46,080 nucleotides of DNA, from positions 1 through 46,080 of the forward strand of contig JAFXTH010000020.1 in the NCBI GenBank assembly GCA_017525035.1, given 5' to 3'. This stretch comes from Bacilli bacterium. Lineage in GTDB: Bacteria; Bacillota_I; Bacilli_A; RF39; UBA660. Of the stretch, positions 9,001-16,572 are shown piece by piece; the first letter of the stretch is position 1; each line of letters starts with the position of its first letter. Both the position numbers and the translations under genes were made by a program. The notes beneath the pieces were generated by a model. The model was given only the letters and a program-made list of their open reading frames with translations. It was not told the origin of the DNA and did not search any database.

Positions 9001-11407
9001 TATATTCAATTGGTGTATAATGTGCATAATATGTAACTGCTGCAGTTACAAGAGTTTGACTTGTAACTTTTGTTCCGCCTTCTGGATCTGTATACCATCC
9101 ATCAAATGTATATCCTGTTTTTGATGTTGTTGGTAACTCACCAATAGGTTGATTGAAAGTTCCAGTTATATCATTAACAGTAGTTCCACCTTGTTCATCA
9201 AATGATATTGTATATGTATCAGCTGTGTAATGTGCATAATACGTTACATCAGCAGTAATTGTAGTAGCTTCAGTAATTTGTGTTCCACCTTGTGGATCAG
9301 TAAACCATCCAACAAAAGTAAAATGGTTTTTCTCTACAACTGGAAGTGGTCCAACAGCAGCACCATCTGAAACTGTTCTAGTATCAGAATATTCTGTATA
9401 AGTACCACCATCTGCATCAAAGTTAACAGTATGTGTTGTAGCATCTTCATCTCTTTGTAATTTAATATACATATTAGACATTGTCGCTTTGATGTAACGT
9501 TGTGCTCCTGCTGTAGTAGCTTCTCTATTTGTTTCTACTTCTGAAGCACCAAACCACGTATAGAAATTAAAGTAATCACTTGTATCACTTGTATCTTGTA
9601 ATATTTTTTCTTCTCCGTCATCAACAGTGCTAATACTATAACTTACAACACCATTTCTACGGTAAATTCTAACTGTGCTTGGGAAACTCAAATCAAAAGT
9701 CTGGAATTGTTTAACACCTTCAATATTTTCAGATATTTCAACACTATTTGTTGCATTAACACGTCTAAATGCAACACCAGGCCATTTTTCATTTTTATTT
9801 TCAAGCTTTGCATTTACAAATGAAACTTGGCTTTCACCTTGTTCACTTGGATTATATGATTCAATAGTAAATCCTATTTCGAAATCTTTTTCATAATTAT
9901 CTGCGTTGAATAATGGTACCTGTGTATCAATATAATTATGTCCAGTTGCTATGTAATCAATTGGCTCACCAGTCGGATTAATATTACTAATACAATCATT
10001 AGTAGCACTTGTCATATAACGATTGTCATTACTAGTTGGTTTACCATTAAATGTACAAGTACCTTCAACATGGAAAACATAATCTAATTGATCTATTACT
10101 TGATTCCATTTTGCATAGAATGTAACATCATTTTTAATTAAAGTTGCACTAGTTATTTCAGTTTGATAACTAGTATCTGTATACCATCCACCAAATGTAT
10201 AACCTGTTCTTGTTGGTGTTGGCAACTCACCAATTGCTTCATTTTCAAATCTTGTAACACTAGGAACACTAGATCCCTCTTGTGAATCAAATGTAACAGT
10301 ATAATTAGTTAAAGGAACGCCATCGTAAGTTTCTAATGCTATAAGTGGTACTTCGATAGTTGGTCTTACACCAGAAAATCCTTTTGTAGTATCATTTATA
10401 TCTACAGTTTCAACATTACCATTATTATTTTTTGAAATACGATATAACTTATTTAATGTTGGATTATTTAATGGGTTTTCAAGCCAATAATTTGTTCTAC
10501 AAGCCTCTGAAAGTCCATAATCATAATAACTTGTATTTTCTAATAAGAATCTACAATTTGATCCAAAGTTAGTATTTGTAGTACTTATACTTTCCAAATT
10601 ACATGCTCTTGCAATTTCTTGAGTTGTCGCAAATCTTGAAGACTTACCACTATAATCGAATGTTTCAATTGTATGCCCATAAGCAGTAGTTCCACCATCT
10701 TGGTTAACTATTTGTCTTGGTAAATTATATAATTGAACATTGCTCCAAACAGATGCATCTGGTAAGTGAGTATATGCATTTGTAGGTGCTTCATAACTAT
10801 GTCTTGCCTCGTTATATAAAACACCTGGAGCATTACATACAGCTTCTCCTTCATTTACGTTATTATAATAAATTAAAATTGCATGTTTATAGTCATCATA
10901 TGTTAAATAATAGAATCTTTCATTATAATTTCCATCATCATTCATATCACAATCATAAGCAAAACCTGCTGAAAGTGTAGTTGAATTAGGAATTGTACCA
11001 AAATATGTACTTCCAACATTGTGAAGCGATGTAGCCATTTTACATACAATTTTTGCATATCTTGCATGTAATGTCATAGTGCTAGTTACTTTTGTATCAG
11101 CACTAACTTTAACTCCACCTATTAATTCTGTATACCATCCAAGGAAGTTATAATTTTCTTTATGCGGTACAGGTAAAGTACCAATTTCTTCATTATATGA
11201 TTTTAATCTAGAATCAAAATCCCCGCCACCATAAGAAACAAAAGAAACAGTATACTTATCAGATTGATCTCGAACACTTAAATCTACTGTTACATTTAAT
11301 GTCTCACGATAAATACCATAAGAATCTTTGTTTTGAATAAAAAAGAATGATAAAACAAAAACCAAAATTATTAAAGATAATTTTGTTATATTCTTAAATG
11401 TTTTCAT
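6065..11407 (-). CDS. Giant surface protein: InlB-type repeats, beta-helix and C-terminal tyrosine-phosphatase domain
   Basis: A 1780-residue secreted protein, ATG behind GGGAGGTGAT. Order seen: hydrophobic signal 11-25; SipW-like border YGIYR (30-34); InlB/Flg_new-type beta repeats at about 52-118, 369-434, 659-727, 732-797, 802-867, 873-936 and 1248-1315, each ending in a GWYT/GWFT...Y(A)xW/Y pattern; a Cys-containing domain 120-360 ending in GVRP, like DUF6273; a lectin-like beta-sandwich 440-650; a parallel beta-helix 945-1215 (recurring SGGT/TGGT turns); a Big_2-like domain 1318-1398; a fibronectin-like stretch ending in PGTTYYWEL; and 1541-1780 with RNVRDLGG and HCRIGADRTG. The last is the CX5R loop (Cys1678, Arg1684) of Y_phosphatase3-type tyrosine phosphatases. 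There is no LPxTG. It is the last gene of the SipW operon, 32 bases after the preceding gene. Adhesin plus phosphatase is inferred. Confidence 0.85.
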   Translation of the reverse strand: MKTFKNITKLSLIILVFVLSFFFIQNKDSYGIYRETLNVTVDLSVRDQSDKYTVSFVSYGGGDFDSRLKSYNEEIGTLPVPHKENYNFLGWYTELIGGVKVSADTKVTSTMTLHARYAKIVCKMATSLHNVGSTYFGTIPNSTTLSAGFAYDCDMNDDGNYNERFYYLTYDDYKHAILIYYNNVNEGEAVCNAPGVLYNEARHSYEAPTNAYTHLPDASVWSNVQLYNLPRQIVNQDGGTTAYGHTIETFDYSGKSSRFATTQEIARACNLESISTTNTNFGSNCRFLLENTSYYDYGLSEACRTNYWLENPLNNPTLNKLYRISKNNNGNVETVDINDTTKGFSGVRPTIEVPLIALETYDGVPLTNYTVTFDSQEGSSVPSVTRFENEAIGELPTPTRTGYTFGGWYTDTSYQTEITSATLIKNDVTFYAKWNQVIDQLDYVFHVEGTCTFNGKPTSNDNRYMTSATNDCISNINPTGEPIDYIATGHNYIDTQVPLFNADNYEKDFEIGFTIESYNPSEQGESQVSFVNAKLENKNEKWPGVAFRRVNATNSVEISENIEGVKQFQTFDLSFPSTVRIYRRNGVVSYSISTVDDGEEKILQDTSDTSDYFNFYTWFGASEVETNREATTAGAQRYIKATMSNMYIKLQRDEDATTHTVNFDADGGTYTEYSDTRTVSDGAAVGPLPVVEKNHFTFVGWFTDPQGGTQITEATTITADVTYYAHYTADTYTISFDEQGGTTVNDITGTFNQPIGELPTTSKTGYTFDGWYTDPEGGTKVTSQTLVTAAVTYYAHYTPIEYTITFNTHGGSAVDDITGDYNTEIGTLPTTSKTGLRFVGWFTEAEGGTQIDEHTLILGNATYHAHYTNLDLYTITFDPNGGTVSLLTKSVEEGSAVGELPTPTYEGHVFDAWYIGDTPVDETRVPLEDETYVARWESDSKVAKIGHVFYDTLQEAINAVPTNGTETTITVLKDIDGVNASVAAGQNIVFDLQDYTLSASSGKIIDNSGTIEIKNGHLIRNGSNDQQRVIANNHANAVIKITGGEILHNSFQAIQNNKGTIYISGGTVSIGTGVEQGVINNEQNGKMYVSGGRITAYKRQALYNDKGILEISGDVILENNTTNSGRATVQSTGGTLTIKGGTIISASYSGVKVTGGTFTIGEENGAHNKNTPTIRGAGSAGEKGYGVYSTVNYSFYDGTLKGTVAAVNDKTKINNVEDGAVEVEENETIGTTTYHNLYYTLSSTPDSYTISLNANQGTVSPTSISVEPGNAVSGLPTPVRNGFVFDGWYLENTFDTLVVEGDTIPDGDDEYFAKWTPSVTSATITNETIDLVVGENETINVTNVLSIEPFTYSSSSTDVATVSSVGVVTAVGPGHTTVVLTGTRSHDTKTVTINVQVSADVETFDIMPTPIRTYFNNIDSWSAGQTDSSHASFDTAMTNNLNTNNCVYFTNDNRDTELPSSGTKVYCDQPNKYDTGVTGDITVYEYDVENNTKKGVATYVSVDSGKIYNVIPGTTYYWELNSDTSQNGKFYAYGERRILSIDNADGIYKTRNVRDLGGLAVSYKDEDNNDVTGTIKYGKLYRGEKIFGGSGNSVQYYTKLGITHEMDLRGPSEVQSNEDRVGTNITSTGTTFEIIHYAIDYDSDNANYLLARNALLRVMNEFIEADENNEDFSLYFHCRIGADRTGTLAYLLEGLLGVSEEDRYRDYELTVFFGLRERTRFYLAKGSNDKKFIYLKQAIRNASNDGSEDVVAWFLKGSSNPTEDMETIQKFREIMIEKNN

Positions 11408-11439
11408 TTTATCACCTCCCTAAGTTACTATGTATTTTT

Positions 11440-11916
11440 TTAAACTATTTGTCTTACTACAACGTCTATATTAACTTCCTGATTTTCAACAATCTCTGCA
11501 TTAGATTTACCTCTAAATGTCAAAGTTTTTGTTTGACTTTTTTCACTATCAGTATAAAGGATTGTTCCTACATCAGTAAAAGTTATCGTATTGTTTTCAT
11601 CTTGTTCTTCAAAATCTCCACCATTGAACGAAACCTCTACCCCGCTTGGTAAATTACTTATAATAATTGAATACTTAATATCAACTTCACAATCACTTTC
11701 AATATTCAAAGTATAAGTTGCATCAGTTTGCGTACTAGGTATTACAACTAAAGTATCATTTACTCCTTCTTGATTAAGAGTAACACTCCATGTTGCAAGA
11801 GATAAAGAACCAGTAGCATTACTACTGTTTCTAAAAATCGCATATGAAATAGGAACTATAAAAAGTATCAATATTCCTAATGTTATAATTGTCATTTTTA
11901 TATTCCTTTTTTTCAT
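11440..11916 (-). CDS. TasA/camelysin-like SipW-dependent secreted protein
   Basis: About 158 residues from the ATG at 11916, which has CTCC-complement GGAG ten bases upstream and starts 7 bases after the sipW stop; a longer frame from 11958 would overlap sipW and lacks that ribosome binding site. The signal region is KMTIITLGILILFIVPISYAIFRN, given in two parts as a hydrophobic core (8-24) and the border YAIFRNSS (25-32). The following N-x-TG-x-L-x-x-ATWSV matches the 13238 protein (AIYRES..TTG.I..AAWSV), the mark of SipW-dependent signal peptides. The mature part is beta-rich with few charged blocks and one Cys. It probably forms or caps an extracellular fibre like TasA; the exact role is inferred from the sipW context. 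Confidence 0.82.
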   Translation of the reverse strand: MKKRNIKMTIITLGILILFIVPISYAIFRNSSNATGSLSLATWSVTLNQEGVNDTLVVIPSTQTDATYTLNIESDCEVDIKYSIIISNLPSGVEVSFNGGDFEEQDENNTITFTDVGTILYTDSEKSQTKTLTFRGKSNAEIVENQEVNIDVVVRQIV

Positions 11917-11923
11917 AACATCA

Positions 11924-12382
11924 TTACTCCTTATCTTTTGTTTCCTTTTTATTATCATTTAAATAACAACTTAATAAATATAGTGCTATAAAAATAGCTG
12001 CTAAAACAAATTTATAATTAACTACAAAATTTATTATTCCACCTGATAAAATAACTTTACCAACTACGCTATTTTTACTAATTGGTTTATCTTCAGCATT
12101 GTTAGCATCACCTTTAGTTATATAAGTATCATTTTCTTCAGTAACAATTCTATGTGTTACAAAATGATCTTCTTCTTTATAACTAACTATATCCCCTACT
12201 TTATAATCACTTTTTTTCATAACTAAGATGTAATCACCAACATGAATGCTTTTTTCCATCGAACCACTTTTAACAGCATATATGTTAATTACATTTGTAA
12301 TTCTAAGTAAATAATATCCTATCAAAAGTATGATTAATATTATAAGTAAAACATTCATTGTTTTTTTGTAAATACTAGCCAT
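11924..12382 (-). CDS. sipW: Signal peptidase I, SipW (ER-type)
   Basis: A membrane peptidase that removes signal peptides from TasA-type proteins. From the ATG at 12382 (GGAG ribosome binding site five to seven bases upstream, 8-base overlap with the preceding gene) it has 152 residues. An N-terminal helix (about 9-26) leads to the catalytic SGSM box (Ser41), the VGDYILV and VGDIVSY strands, and HRIV (His77). The Lys of ordinary bacterial signal peptidases is replaced by His, the S26B/ER-type mark of SipW. The GDANNAEDKPI box follows and a second helix closes the protein. Known Bacillus SipW processes TasA and TapA. The flanking genes here encode proteins with matching signal-peptide borders, so they are its likely clients. 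Confidence 0.94.
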   Translation of the reverse strand: MASIYKKTMNVLLIILIILLIGYYLLRITNVINIYAVKSGSMEKSIHVGDYILVMKKSDYKVGDIVSYKEEDHFVTHRIVTEENDTYITKGDANNAEDKPISKNSVVGKVILSGGIINFVVNYKFVLAAIFIALYLLSCYLNDNKKETKDKE

Positions 12383-13139
12383 TGACACTCTCCGCATCAA
12401 CTTTGATTACAAGCTTATAATTAGCATCAGCAGTTTTACCAATTTCAGTATCATTATCACTGCTTACCCATTTCCATTCTAAGTAGTAAGTATCATTACT
12501 TTTTGAATTTATTAATGATTCATCAACAATTAATTCACTTGCACTAACATAATGATCAATTAAGTAAGTATCACCTTTCTTTAGTTTATACTTCATATTG
12601 ATATTGTATGGATTAGTTTCTACGAAAGTTATATTATATTTCAATTTGTAATCTGTTCCGTTTTTTACAACGAATTGATATGTATTACTACTTTCAGGAG
12701 CAATAACATCATCAAGAACATACATTGAATTAGTAAACATTCTAGCGCTTACTTCTCCATGCCATATTGCTTCATCATCTTTAACAATTAACTTATTTTC
12801 GTCCTCTTCTTCAGGATCCTCTGGTGTATCATCACCATTTACAGGTGTTGTATTGTTGCCACCATTATTACCATTATTGCCATTACCATTGTTATTGTTA
12901 CCATTATTGTTATCTTTATTATCCTTATCGTCTTTTGGATCTACATCACATTTGTCTTTTTTATCGCATAACAATTCGATAACATCAACGTTACCAGTAG
13001 GAGTTAATATTTTTCCACCATCATCTTCTTCTTTTTTCTCTTTTCCTGCGCTACAATTGTGAATTAATAGCACAATAATGATAATGATTAAAATTGCTTT
13101 AAAAATTATATCTAATATTTTTTTTGTTTTCTCGTTCAT
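12375..13139 (-). CDS. Membrane-anchored protein with Asn/Gly-rich linker and C-terminal beta domain, SipW-operon partner
   Basis: A 254-residue protein: a single membrane helix (about 13-27, IIIIIIVLLIHN), a charged stretch with two CDxKDxCD-like cysteines near 58-64, a low-complexity D/K/N/G linker (about 66-113), and a beta domain of about 140 residues. The end of that domain (HYVSASELIVDES, YYLEWKWVSSDND, EIGKTAD) resembles the C-terminal part of TasA-family fibre proteins. The N terminus lacks the YAIYR border, so it may stay anchored rather than be cut. ATG at 13139. It lies between the first TasA-like gene and sipW, where Bacillus carries tapA and sipW, so a fibre-anchoring role is a reasonable guess. 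Confidence 0.72.
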   Translation of the reverse strand: MNEKTKKILDIIFKAILIIIIIVLLIHNCSAGKEKKEEDDGGKILTPTGNVDVIELLCDKKDKCDVDPKDDKDNKDNNNGNNNNGNGNNGNNGGNNTTPVNGDDTPEDPEEEDENKLIVKDDEAIWHGEVSARMFTNSMYVLDDVIAPESSNTYQFVVKNGTDYKLKYNITFVETNPYNINMKYKLKKGDTYLIDHYVSASELIVDESLINSKSNDTYYLEWKWVSSDNDTEIGKTADANYKLVIKVDAESVNG

Positions 13140-13157
13140 AATTCACGCTCCATCATA

Positions 13158-13204
13158 CTTTCATTTAAAGCCTACAATATAGGCTTATAGGTTTTAAATG
13201 AAAG
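13158..13204. repeat. Long inverted repeat between the first TasA-like gene and its downstream partners
   Basis: Arms 13158-13174 and 13188-13204 pair over 17 bases with one mismatch. A shorter perfect hairpin, AAGCCTA / TAGGCTT (13168-13174 with 13180-13186 by offset), uses the left arm differently, so two exclusive structures can form. No T run follows on the minus strand, so it is not a normal terminator. It may stabilise the upstream message or reduce downstream expression. Confidence 0.6.
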
Positions 13205-13237
13205 AATAATATAAAATTATTCTTAATCATTTTTATT

Positions 13238-13783
13238 TTATAATGCTTGTCTTGCAGTTACTGTTACAGGAATTGTTAATTGAGTTCCTTTAACAGCTAA
13301 ATCTGTTCCATCTTTAGCAGTATCATCTGTAAGTGCACCTTCCCAAGTAACTGTTACTGTAACTGTTGCTTTCATTGATGTTGCATTGTATGCAATTGTT
13401 GTATTTGCGCCAGATGTTACTGCTGCAGTAAATCCATTAGGTAATGTTGCTGTACCCATAGTTGCGTCAACTACTACGTCTACTTCAGAACCTGTTGCAT
13501 CTACTTCAAATGAAATAGTTCCTGTTGCTCCTGGAGCAATTGTTCCATTCTTACCTGGATTCTTTGTCCAAGTAACATCATCTGCAGTAAATGTTAAGTT
13601 AGCTGATGCAAAAGCTGTTCCTTCACCACTTGCTTCAGCCTTCTTAATTTTTACACTCCATGCTGCTGCCTTAATATTTCCTGTTGTATCTGTGCTCTCC
13701 CTATAAATAGCATATGTAGAGAAAGTTACTGTGATTAGAAGTAATAATAAAGCAACAACTAATAGTTTCTTGTTTCCTTTCAC
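13238..13783 (-). CDS. TasA/camelysin-like SipW-dependent protein, likely major fibre subunit
   Basis: A 181-residue secreted protein starting with GTG at 13783, seven bases after a perfect AAGGAGG. Hydrophobic core at about 7-22, then the SipW-type border TYAIYRESTDTTG (23-35) and AAAWSV (39-44). The mature part is rich in Ala, Thr and Val, almost free of aromatic residues, and alternates in a beta pattern (for example KATVTVTVTWEG), as expected of a fibre-forming subunit. It is the first gene after the promoter at 13865-13893 and has the best ribosome binding site of the operon, which fits high expression. Compared with Bacillus TasA (about 260 residues) it is shorter, closer to camelysin-like proteins. 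Fibre formation is inferred, not visible. Confidence 0.82.
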   Translation of the reverse strand: MKGNKKLLVVALLLLLITVTFSTYAIYRESTDTTGNIKAAAWSVKIKKAEASGEGTAFASANLTFTADDVTWTKNPGKNGTIAPGATGTISFEVDATGSEVDVVVDATMGTATLPNGFTAAVTSGANTTIAYNATSMKATVTVTVTWEGALTDDTAKDGTDLAVKGTQLTIPVTVTARQAL

Positions 13784-13864
13784 GCTAACACCTCCTTACT
13801 TCTAAAATCTCATACATAAAAGTCGAGCAAGGTCTCTCCTACCCTCTTCTATTATATATAAATC

Positions 13865-13893
13865 ATTATAACAAATATTTTTTAAAACAACAA
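13865..13893 (-). promoter_or_regulatory. Strong promoter for the SipW/TasA-like operon
   Basis: On the minus strand TTGTTG (13888-13893), a 17-bp spacer and TATAAT (13865-13870) with the extended -10 element TGT just before it. It gives a leader of about 75 bases before the GTG start at 13783. Confidence 0.72.
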
Positions 13894-13911
13894 TATTTCG
13901 ACACTTTTTTT

Positions 13912-13938
13912 ACAAAAAAAGAACTATTGCTAGTTCTT
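13912..13938 (-). terminator. Intrinsic terminator of the surface-glycan operon
   Basis: Stem AAGAACTA / TAGTTCTT (13931-13938 with 13919-13926, loop of four) followed on the minus strand by a T run. It overlaps the stop codon of the LicD-type gene and lies just upstream of the next promoter. Confidence 0.85.
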
Positions 13939-14691
13939 AATATCTTTAAACATTTCTTCATAATTTTTTAATGCTTTTTCAAACAAATATGAAACGGCAT
14001 TTTCATGCAATATAGGCATATTATTGGCTGGTCCATTTCTTGGTTCATTTTTTGCAGGAGTCCTCCAACCTTCTCCATAGCTATCTAAAAAGTATTTTTC
14101 AGGATCTTTAGGTCCTCTGAATTTTACACCCTTATACTCATAATCAACTGCATCTTTAAATGTTGGCAATCTTCTTTCATAACTAACGTAATCTTTACCA
14201 GTTATCATCAAAGTATTCCCCACAATCTTCTTTTTAATATCTTTAGAGCCTATGTTTTCAAGTACAAATCTGTGTGAATAACCTTTTTTATCTTTATCAA
14301 CTATGAATACATCTACATCGCAACCTTTATATTCATATTTGTATTCAGTTATTTCATTGTTTTCATTAAAGAATACTTGTTTAATTAAGAATTTATTCTT
14401 CAAAAATCCATCTTTTACCTTATCCCAATCATTTCTACCTACAAAGAAGTCTAAATCTTGACCATCCATAGTATTATCTCTATAAAACTTTAAGAATGAT
14501 CCACTCATTAATTGCCAATGAACATCTTTACAAATTTCACCAACAACCTTTATTAATTCTACTCTGTATTTATCAGTTTTTTTCTCTTCTCTTGGGCTAA
14601 TAAACTTAAAATAAATTTTATCTTTTACTTTCTTTATTACGCCTTTGTTCATTATTTTTGAACTTTTAATTCTTGTTGTTAACTTTCCCAT
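13930..14691 (-). CDS. LicD/fukutin-type nucleotidyl- or phosphotransferase
   Basis: A 253-residue cytoplasmic protein. The segment LMSGSFLKFYRDNTMDGQDLD followed by FFV (about residues 61-84) matches the nucleotidyltransferase-fold core of the LicD/FKRP family (G-S/T-x-L ... R ... D-x-D), and DVDVFIVD (about 124-131) supplies further acidic residues. The tail DPEKYFLDSYGEGWRTPAKN resembles the family's conserved Y-G-x-x-W-x-x-P end. LicD proteins attach phosphocholine or similar phospho-groups to teichoic acids and glycans. ATG at 14691 follows GGGAGG and overlaps the upstream gene by 13 bases. As the last gene before the terminator it probably decorates the polymer made by this locus; the transferred group is unknown. 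Confidence 0.75.
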   Translation of the reverse strand: MGKLTTRIKSSKIMNKGVIKKVKDKIYFKFISPREEKKTDKYRVELIKVVGEICKDVHWQLMSGSFLKFYRDNTMDGQDLDFFVGRNDWDKVKDGFLKNKFLIKQVFFNENNEITEYKYEYKGCDVDVFIVDKDKKGYSHRFVLENIGSKDIKKKIVGNTLMITGKDYVSYERRLPTFKDAVDYEYKGVKFRGPKDPEKYFLDSYGEGWRTPAKNEPRNGPANNMPILHENAVSYLFEKALKNYEEMFKDIKN

Positions 14692-16568
14692 AGTTCCTCC
14701 CTAGTTTTTATTAATACAAACATATCATTCTCATATATTATATCAAATAAATCATTAGAGTACACAACTCTTCTATTATCATGATTATAAGTAATTAAAT
14801 AATCATAATGTCTTTCTTTAATTGTTTCTATATATTTAGTATACATTTCATCAGTAATTTCTTCATCAGTATATAACATTTTTACAATTATTCTTTTTTG
14901 TGAACTCTTTTTTTCTGGATATCTTACAACATCAGTAATCAAGTTATCATTATACATTCTTGGTGCAAAATAAATTGAATATATCTTAGAATTATCAGGA
15001 AGTGTTGCAACTACTTTACCAAGTTCTTTAGAATAATTGTCTTCTCTTAGTATGTAATCATATTTAATATTATAATTATCTAGCATTACTGTACTAGACA
15101 AGAAGTTTTTTCCATAATTGGCAAGCAACAAACATATTCCACATATAAATAATGGCTTTAAATATTTACCAAATTTATGTTTTTTACAAGTATCATAAAT
15201 ACTTAAGAATACTATAGTTACTATAAATGGATTTCTAGTTATATAAAATAATCTATAGTAAACACTTCTTGAAGTTAAATAATGGGTTACAAACGGTTGT
15301 GTTATTGGATTGAAGAATATTAATACAACTATCATAAATACAAATATGTTTGGATTTATCTTAACTCTTTTTCTAAGTAAGTATATTCCATATAACAATA
15401 TAGCTATATTATAAAGTATAGTAACTTTAGTTATTCTATATATTTCAGTAGTAAATTTATGTTCCCTCATATACCCTATGCCAATAAATAGTATTAGCAT
15501 TAAGATAACTACATATTTAAAATATTTAATAACCAACTCATCTATTTGCTTATTAAATTTATAGAAAATAAATATTAAAATAAGTAATATTGGTGTATAA
15601 ATAAACTTGTTAAATAAGAACAATGCATATACAAGCGATGGTATAAGCATTACAAAGTAATCTTTTGACTTAACCTTTTTAGTAATAAACACTTCATAGC
15701 AAAAATATGAAAATGCAAGTATTCCAAATAAGAACAACATTGAAGATGCTAAAGTTAGTGTACACAAATTAACAATCATTAAAATATATTTATATTTTTC
15801 TTTATCTTTCAAATATAAATCAAATAGAATCATAGCTAAGGGAACAAATATTTGAAATAACATAAATGATCCCCAATATATATGTGCCCATTCAAGTACC
15901 GCTACTAAGAAAAATGATAATAATTGTATTAAATAAAATACCTTAAAGTTTTTCTTATCTTTATATTCATTTTTTATATAAATAAATATACTTGATGAGA
16001 AAATTACCATAAGTAATGATATTGTTGTTCTATAAGATATAAATATGTTATTGATATCACCACTAAATAAAGTATTTTGTATCATATACAAGAAACTCAT
16101 AAGTAAGTAAAATCCCTGAAATAAATAATAATTTTGAACTCCTTCAACTATACCAGTTCTTGGATTAATTGAGTTAATGCTTGAAAGACTTGAATTGTCT
16201 TTAAATAAACTCATGTAGAAAATATCATCACCTGCATCAAATCCAGGCACTATTTTAATAACTATAAATACTACTACAAGTATTATCCAAAACTCATAAG
16301 ACTTTATAAATTTAAAGTCTTCTTTTTTTAATTTGAAAAGTCCATAAACAAACGCAAAAGACAACATCAAAAAAGTTGCCACATTAACAACTGTTGATGA
16401 TGCCTTAAAATATTGCATTGGATAGTATACCAACTGTGTTATTCCTAAATATGTACAAAAACCTATAACACTACGCAAAGGAAAGAGCTTACTCTCCTTC
16501 TTAATATAGCTTCCACATCCAATACTAGCAATATATAAAATTAAAACATAAACAATAAACATTAACAT
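14679..16568 (-). CDS. Polytopic membrane protein, GT-C-like (surface glycan assembly)
   Basis: A 629-residue protein with about thirteen membrane helices. After three or four helices comes an extracytoplasmic loop with VPGFDAGDDIFYMSLF and SSINSINPRTG, the kind of acidic loop that carries the catalytic Asp in GT-C lipid-sugar transferases. The C-terminal 130 residues are soluble and end in YDYLITYNHDN...NDMFVLIKT. The 19304-21472 protein has the same design (DFGYADLYDSYFY, SMINPYTGISD, YDIVYDKNDILVLRR), so the two are paralogues. The fold resembles the DUF6077/GT-C group; transferase or polymerase activity is inferred. The start (ATG 16568) follows a GTAGGTAAT site. Confidence 0.7.
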   Translation of the reverse strand: MLMFIVYVLILYIASIGCGSYIKKESKLFPLRSVIGFCTYLGITQLVYYPMQYFKASSTVVNVATFLMLSFAFVYGLFKLKKEDFKFIKSYEFWIILVVVFIVIKIVPGFDAGDDIFYMSLFKDNSSLSSINSINPRTGIVEGVQNYYLFQGFYLLMSFLYMIQNTLFSGDINNIFISYRTTISLLMVIFSSSIFIYIKNEYKDKKNFKVFYLIQLLSFFLVAVLEWAHIYWGSFMLFQIFVPLAMILFDLYLKDKEKYKYILMIVNLCTLTLASSMLFLFGILAFSYFCYEVFITKKVKSKDYFVMLIPSLVYALFLFNKFIYTPILLILIFIFYKFNKQIDELVIKYFKYVVILMLILFIGIGYMREHKFTTEIYRITKVTILYNIAILLYGIYLLRKRVKINPNIFVFMIVVLIFFNPITQPFVTHYLTSRSVYYRLFYITRNPFIVTIVFLSIYDTCKKHKFGKYLKPLFICGICLLLANYGKNFLSSTVMLDNYNIKYDYILREDNYSKELGKVVATLPDNSKIYSIYFAPRMYNDNLITDVVRYPEKKSSQKRIIVKMLYTDEEITDEMYTKYIETIKERHYDYLITYNHDNRRVVYSNDLFDIIYENDMFVLIKTREELWES

Positions 16569-16572
16569 AATA

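Noticed and set aside
8580..9430. Spaced DNA repeats resembling a CRISPR-like array
   Set aside because: The repeats are degenerate, about 200 bases long and keep the reading frame of InlB-type protein repeats.
12853..13062. Plus-strand Leu/Pro-rich open frame
   Set aside because: It is the mirror of the Asn/Gly-rich linker of the opposite gene and has no ribosome binding site.
13158..13204. Ordinary intrinsic terminator
   Set aside because: There is no T run after the stem on the minus strand, and the downstream genes have no promoter of their own that I can see.
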